DNA of 64,000 bases from Mesonia hippocampi (lineage in GTDB: Bacteria > Bacteroidota > Bacteroidia > Flavobacteriales > Flavobacteriaceae), in contig NZ_JACIFO010000007.1 in assembly GCF_014197445.1 (NCBI RefSeq), forward strand, positions 1 to 64,000. The letters run 5' to 3'. This document shows, one piece after another, positions 59,180 through 64,000 of this stretch. A model generated the notes under the pieces. That model had not been told where the DNA came from. It saw nothing but the letters and a program-made list of their open reading frames with translations, and did not search any database. Made by a program: the position numbers and the translations under genes. How positions within the stretch are numbered: the first letter of the stretch is position 1; each line of letters starts with the position of its first letter.

Positions 59180-60028
59180 ATGAAATTGAATAAGATTATA
59201 GGAATACTATTTTTTACAGCATTTTTTTTAACCAGTTGTTCTTCCGAAAAAAAGAAGAACAACACCCAGAAAACGCAACTAGCGGTTACTGAAAACAAAA
59301 TTGCAGAAGATAGTGTCACAGCCAGTTGTAGCCCAAGAATTTTAAAGAGAAATAAAAAAAATGGACTTATTCCACTTACCAAAAATCAATTGGAAAAGGT
59401 GGCCGATAATGCCAAAAAACTAGACGCCAATTTACCTGTAATTGGTTTATTGATGTATGACGATGTTTTAATAACCGAATTAACAGCGCCAATGGATGTG
59501 TTTACAAAACATTCAGAAAAAGGGGAGAAGTTATTTAATGTAATTACAATTGCAGAAACCTACGATTTTATTGTAGGGGAAGAAGGGTTAAAAATGTTTC
59601 CAGATTATACCATTAAAAATAGCCCAAAACTAGACGTTTTAATAGTGCCAAGTGCATACGATATGTCTAGGCAGGTAAAAAATAAAAACTTAGTAGATTT
59701 TATTAAGGCACAAAATAACAATACAGAATATACGGTAAGTAATTGTGCTGGAGCACACTTGATAGGTGAATCTGGGATTGCAGATGGTAGAAAAATTGTG
59801 ACTTGGATCGGAGGAGGAGAAGACTTACAAAAAAACTACCCAAACTTAAAAGTTCAGGATGATGCGGTAATAGGTTATGTGGAAGATGGCAAATTTTTGT
59901 CGTCAAACGGAAATTTAGTTTCCTATATATCATCTTTAGAGTTATTAGAAAAAATGACAAGCGCAAAGCATCGAGAGCATGTAGAATCATATCTATTTCT
60001 CGACAGGCTTAAAAATTGGAAAAAATAA
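59180..60028 (+). CDS. DJ-1/PfpI family lipoprotein
   Basis: A 282-residue protein with a lipoprotein signal (FLTSC, Cys20) and, from about residue 85, a DJ-1/PfpI domain: VIGLLMYDDVLITELTAPMDVF, and the nucleophile elbow SNCAGAH with Cys189. In the superfamily this fold includes glyoxalases, amidases and the N-terminal part of GlxA-type regulators. Membrane-anchored forms are less common. An isolated gene with a terminator behind it; substrate unknown. Confidence 0.85.
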   Translation: MKLNKIIGILFFTAFFLTSCSSEKKKNNTQKTQLAVTENKIAEDSVTASCSPRILKRNKKNGLIPLTKNQLEKVADNAKKLDANLPVIGLLMYDDVLITELTAPMDVFTKHSEKGEKLFNVITIAETYDFIVGEEGLKMFPDYTIKNSPKLDVLIVPSAYDMSRQVKNKNLVDFIKAQNNNTEYTVSNCAGAHLIGESGIADGRKIVTWIGGGEDLQKNYPNLKVQDDAVIGYVEDGKFLSSNGNLVSYISSLELLEKMTSAKHREHVESYLFLDRLKNWKK

Positions 60029-60131
60029 ATTTTTATAAAACCTGATGCAAGATTATTGCTTCGAAAAATTATTCGTTTTGGGCGACAAGCTTTAGTGCCT
60101 TTCTAAGTGTATAAATTTTAAAATTAAACAA

Positions 60132-60166
60132 AAAAATATCGAGGGTTGCTACCCTCGATATTTTTT
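60132..60166. terminator. bidirectional terminator
   Basis: AATATCGAGGGT pairs perfectly with ACCCTCGATATT around a TGCT loop with A and T runs on the two sides. It lies between the convergent DJ-1 lipoprotein and the large DUF3859 gene. Confidence 0.9.
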
Positions 60167-60197
60167 ACTTTACATACTAGGGGAGATCGTACCGTTT

Positions 60198-63100
60198 TTA
60201 AACATGTACGATAAAACTCTTTCGAGCTAATTCAACGCCATTAAGATCTTTAGCAGTAATAACATATTGCCCAGGTACTAACTCTTGTTCATTTTCAAAG
60301 TGCCAACCTAAAAATATATCTGCAGCACTATAACCATTTTGTGTCCACTGCACGGTATTGGTAATATAGTGTTGTTTTTCTTCATCCCAAACAGGATGCA
60401 GTACTGTCACTTGGTGTGTACTCACTTTAGGCGCCAAATCAGGTAGGCACGATGTAAAGCGAAGACCAATATACATGCCCAATTCTACTGTCACCTCTAT
60501 CGCCTGCTCTATACAGACAGGATCAGTTGCTACTTTTAGCTCAGTCCCTTTTATCGGTTCAGTATTACCTAACATTTTGTATATTCCATAATCAACAATC
60601 TTTGTTGGAATAAAATGAGGGCTAATCAATCTGCGCTTTTCCACCAATCGATAAACATGCTCTTTAACACGTGTATTCTCGCTCGTTCCGAAAGACAAGA
60701 TTAAATCTTTAAAGCGAAGGTGTTCCGATAAACTATCAAGAATCTCTATCTGTTGTTTTACTTTCAATCGACTAATAGCCTCTCTCATATCAACAGCATC
60801 TACCAACTTCTTCAACAAGAACATATCTTCCTCTTCCAGCAACCAAAACATAACAGCAGTTGGGTCTACTTTGAAATTCAATAACATCGCAAAGTATTTA
60901 ACCTCATGAATATCTAAGTGAAGTTTTAATCCTTCTCTAGGAGACACTAAAGCCAACATATTGAGTAAAGCACCTTGAGATTGTATCGGCATCTTTAACA
61001 AAACATCTTCAATACTGAAGTCATAAAAACCATCGTCTTGTAAAAATTCATAATAATAAATACCAAAGCGGAAAAAACGCTCTGTCTCTGGTGTTAATAC
61101 ACCTGTATTTAGATACTGATAAGCCAACTCCTTACCTCTACTTACATAGTCGGAAGTAGTCAGTATATCCATATCAAACTTATATTTCTCAGCAAGCTCT
61201 CCTTCTAAAACAATAACATTACACTTGGCTTGGTTAATATCTTCTCTTTCAATGTTTTCTTTGATATATACTAAAGTATCTAACCCATAAATTGGCTTAT
61301 ATACTCTTGCTATCTTCTCTACGACAATATAGTTCCACTCTGTACTATCGTCAAAACACTTACTAAGATATTCTTTGACCTCTGGAGAACTATAAGTACC
61401 CACCTGCCCCTGTTCGACAAAGTCACACCACTCTGGGAAGTCATTCCATTTTGTCCACTCAATATATTGATATTCAATCTTGTCATAATCCAACCAATTC
61501 TTCAAATAATCCAAAGGGTATTGAATTTTCAAACGTTGACTTAATTCATTTTGTAAACGCACTTGCATAAAATCAAGGAAATAAGAACTAAAGTCTTGAT
61601 CTGGATAATAACTAGCTAGATCTTTAAAGAATACCACTTGTCGCTCCGTAGAAACTAAAGCAAGACCTTCTTTAAAAGCATTGACCTTTTCTTCATCTTG
61701 GGTGTTCTGTGAATCATCACCGTTGCAAAAAAACGATGAACCAAATTCCTTAGCAATAGTTTGATAAAACGGTGTCTCTTCAATAGAACACTCTGCTGTC
61801 AAACGATCAATAATTGTTCCCCAATACCCTCTATCAGATAATCCTTGTGCTTTGAAGATAGCCAGTTTTTCTACTAACTGGTCCGTAGACATTTGCTCAT
61901 ATCTCTCTGGCTTATATCCTTTAAGCAACATACATGAAGTACGTATAGGTGCTAAATAAAACGCTAACTCTAAAAAACGTTTTAATTGACTAGCATAGAC
62001 AGACTCCGCATCAATGAGTTGCTGCGTATATGCCACCCACAATAGTTTCTGTGTATGATCACTTCGATTAGCCAGCCACTCTATTTCGGGCTGATCTTTA
62101 GATACTGGTCTATCATCAACTGTTATATACTGATCTATTAATTTATAAATATAAACCTTACTCGCTACCTCATCGAATGCTATTCCATCGACGACAATAG
62201 TTCCCTTACTAAAGTAATCTTTCAATGCATTAACCTTAGGCAAAGCCTCTTGAATCTCTGCGATATTCTGCTTGTTTAAACTATTCTCAGTCTTGTTGAC
62301 GACCATATTAATAAGATAGGTCTTCGGCAACTCTGTATTATCGTAAAAATCATGAAATAACAAGTCTAGTACACAAGTCTCAACATACTGCATACAAGCC
62401 TTAGTAAGCGTATCAGAACGATTATTTTGTTTGTCTAAATACACAATATGATTCGCTAAAACAGCCATTTCTGTTGCCCCAAATTTGCGCATATTTAATA
62501 GAAAGTCGTCATCATCTTCATAGTCGGTATTAGGTAATACTAGAAACTTTTCGGGTATAACCTCTACAGCAAGTGCTCTATTAACCTCTATTAACTCCGC
62601 AATAGCATCTAATTGCTCTTGGTAGACATCATCATTATACCTTCCAAATGAAGCAAGGACATTTTCTAATTCCTTATCCCATGAAATGGCATAGCGTTCT
62701 CTAAACTCAAATACAGAACACAACTTGTATTTTTTAGCGCAAAGCTTCTCCACATCATCTTCAAAAGGATTACCATCATTTAAGACAAAAAACACATCTA
62801 AAAAGCGCAACAACATCTCAGCATCAAGCTCATTTTGACCATTTGCCTCTAAGTATTTCTTATACTTCTTGAATAATTTCTTCAAAACCTGAGCCAACTC
62901 CTCCCAAAGACTTTCCATATCATATATGAAATCAAAACCTTTTAGCAACTCTTGCTTACTATACTGCAAATGTCTAAATATGTTGACTTTTTCTATTTGC
63001 GGTAATTTGTCAATGCTCTGCTTACCGACAATATAATTCCACAATACCTCTCCATTAGTTAACTGATCTTTAAAAAAAGCTTCCCAACCAAGAAATGGAT

Positions 63101-64000
63101 TCTTCAGCTCTTTACTTTTTGGTTTTTTGAATTGATTTAGCTTCTTATCCTTGCCAATAGCTACCAGAGCTTGTTCACCTACTTTTTCGCAGACATAAGT
63201 TGTTAACTGTTCTACCTCTTGATAGGCAGGTAAACTAACAAAGGTATGTTCCATAAAAGCATATACATCAAAGTCATCATCCCAACTATTGTATGGGTGC
63301 TCACTAGCTAATATATCCATGACAAAATCCTGAATAGGATTACTTACCTGGTCATCTGGGTGATTTGAACGCTTCAGATAAGGCATATTTTCAAAGCGCT
63401 CAACCAAAGCGTCTTTAAACGCCTGATAATTAGATTCATTTTCTCTAATATATTTTAATAACTCGAAAGAGCGTCCTTCTATTTTTTCATACGTTCCGTA
63501 TTCTGTAGAATATCCAAGCATTTGCTCACGTATCTCACCGTAATCACAATAGCAAAACGCCTTGAGCAAATACGTATAATTCTCCTGCTTTTCCGTCCAA
63601 CTTCTCATCAATATACGAGCCTCTGGCATGTGCTCATCATCCCAATAAGGAACATAAAAACAACCCAACAAATAACCGTATTCAGGATAAGTGCGTACAG
63701 ACAAATAAATTGGTTCAAGACCAAATGGTTGCTCACAAGTAATCCACATCTCTGACGAATCATTAAGCCTTCTAGCAAAAAGCCCTATGACCTCACAAGC
63801 TTTAAGTACCTCCTGCTTTAATTCAGCAAATGTATTGGCTATAGCAAAAAACAAAGTCTCCGTCAACAGTGACTCTACTAGATTAGTCTCTTCAGCGGGA
63901 CGAAAACAAGAAATAATTTCTTTGGTCAATGCCTGCTCAATCATTGGATGATCGTTAAAAATAGCTAACTCAATAGTTTCTCTATTGGGTCTAAACTGAA
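60198..64000 (-). CDS. very large protein with C-terminal DUF3859 domain (5' end beyond the window)
   Basis: At least 1248 residues from the first ATG at 63944, but the frame stays open to the window edge with protein-like sequence (NRETIELAIFNDHP), so the true start is probably beyond 64000. Most of the protein is helical with acidic and aromatic patches, no signal peptide and no membrane segments, so it is probably cytoplasmic. The last ~130 residues match DUF3859 (VDYGIYKML, RFTSCLPDL, GWHFENEQELVPGQY, ARKSFIVHV), a beta-rich domain of unknown function. No nuclease or ATPase motif was found. Confidence 0.7.
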   Translation of the reverse strand, partial: QFRPNRETIELAIFNDHPMIEQALTKEIISCFRPAEETNLVESLLTETLFFAIANTFAELKQEVLKACEVIGLFARRLNDSSEMWITCEQPFGLEPIYLSVRTYPEYGYLLGCFYVPYWDDEHMPEARILMRSWTEKQENYTYLLKAFCYCDYGEIREQMLGYSTEYGTYEKIEGRSFELLKYIRENESNYQAFKDALVERFENMPYLKRSNHPDDQVSNPIQDFVMDILASEHPYNSWDDDFDVYAFMEHTFVSLPAYQEVEQLTTYVCEKVGEQALVAIGKDKKLNQFKKPKSKELKNPFLGWEAFFKDQLTNGEVLWNYIVGKQSIDKLPQIEKVNIFRHLQYSKQELLKGFDFIYDMESLWEELAQVLKKLFKKYKKYLEANGQNELDAEMLLRFLDVFFVLNDGNPFEDDVEKLCAKKYKLCSVFEFRERYAISWDKELENVLASFGRYNDDVYQEQLDAIAELIEVNRALAVEVIPEKFLVLPNTDYEDDDDFLLNMRKFGATEMAVLANHIVYLDKQNNRSDTLTKACMQYVETCVLDLLFHDFYDNTELPKTYLINMVVNKTENSLNKQNIAEIQEALPKVNALKDYFSKGTIVVDGIAFDEVASKVYIYKLIDQYITVDDRPVSKDQPEIEWLANRSDHTQKLLWVAYTQQLIDAESVYASQLKRFLELAFYLAPIRTSCMLLKGYKPERYEQMSTDQLVEKLAIFKAQGLSDRGYWGTIIDRLTAECSIEETPFYQTIAKEFGSSFFCNGDDSQNTQDEEKVNAFKEGLALVSTERQVVFFKDLASYYPDQDFSSYFLDFMQVRLQNELSQRLKIQYPLDYLKNWLDYDKIEYQYIEWTKWNDFPEWCDFVEQGQVGTYSSPEVKEYLSKCFDDSTEWNYIVVEKIARVYKPIYGLDTLVYIKENIEREDINQAKCNVIVLEGELAEKYKFDMDILTTSDYVSRGKELAYQYLNTGVLTPETERFFRFGIYYYEFLQDDGFYDFSIEDVLLKMPIQSQGALLNMLALVSPREGLKLHLDIHEVKYFAMLLNFKVDPTAVMFWLLEEEDMFLLKKLVDAVDMREAISRLKVKQQIEILDSLSEHLRFKDLILSFGTSENTRVKEHVYRLVEKRRLISPHFIPTKIVDYGIYKMLGNTEPIKGTELKVATDPVCIEQAIEVTVELGMYIGLRFTSCLPDLAPKVSTHQVTVLHPVWDEEKQHYITNTVQWTQNGYSAADIFLGWHFENEQELVPGQYVITAKDLNGVELARKSFIVHV

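Overview
The window is low-GC chromosomal DNA of a flavobacterium (Bacteroidota, Flavobacteriia). The evidence is promoters with TAnnTTTG -7 boxes, a type IX secretion (T9SS) C-terminal sorting domain, a PID-CTERM-like small protein, a RND efflux pump fused to its outer-membrane factor, and a flavobacterial-style DnaJ and NtrC. No tRNA genes were seen. The only rRNA is the 3' end of a 5S gene at the left edge.

Left chromosomal part (1-21207): 5S rRNA end and terminator; a large T9SS-sorted adhesin-like protein with a small PID-CTERM-like partner; a DegT-type aminotransferase and nitroreductase pair; a hydratase and a DUF456 membrane protein on the minus strand; a BlaI / M56 peptidase / TPR operon whose promoter is bracketed by two copies of one operator; a structured repeat element; a lipoprotein; a ClC channel; YceI; grpE-dnaJ; an ABC-2 exporter; an NtrC-like regulator without a DNA-binding domain; DUF4870; and mnmE.

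Integrated island (21193-48563, about 27.4 kb): the last 15 bases of mnmE are repeated exactly at 48549-48563. An excisionase-like gene and a tyrosine recombinase sit just inside the left copy, and TTGTTGCCC-type arm sites lie near both ends. The cargo falls into four blocks. (1) Replication/primase-like genes (helix-turn-helix proteins, VirE_N/BT4734-like, DUF3987). (2) A mobile mystery protein A/B (XRE/Fic) pair behind a four-copy operator array with an exact 33-bp period. (3) A defence block: a controller plus type IIG restriction-modification enzyme, an ApeA-like HEPN protein, and an AbiF-type (Abi_2) HEPN protein directly followed by a prokaryotic Argonaute that lacks the catalytic tetrad. 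A structured leader with its own promoter precedes the AbiF gene and is a candidate non-coding RNA. (4) A metal-resistance block: CzcCBA-type efflux, a Fur-family regulator, MerTP, a GDCCxC protein and a P-type ATPase. A nearly identical operator lies in front of both metal operons. No relaxase or conjugation genes were seen, so the island would need help to transfer between cells.

The AbiF-Argonaute gene pair with its leader RNA is the most interesting candidate for an undescribed system. A HEPN RNase toxin would be the effector, and a guide-binding but non-cutting Argonaute the sensor.

Right chromosomal part (48564-64000): a small membrane protein, a large YwqK-repeat secreted protein, DinB, a GNAT acetyltransferase, a potassium module (KdpD/KdpE-like two-component system, small membrane protein, TrkH, TrkA, porin) with a tandem 11-bp response-regulator box at two promoters, a DJ-1/PfpI lipoprotein, and a very large DUF3859-containing protein running off the right edge.
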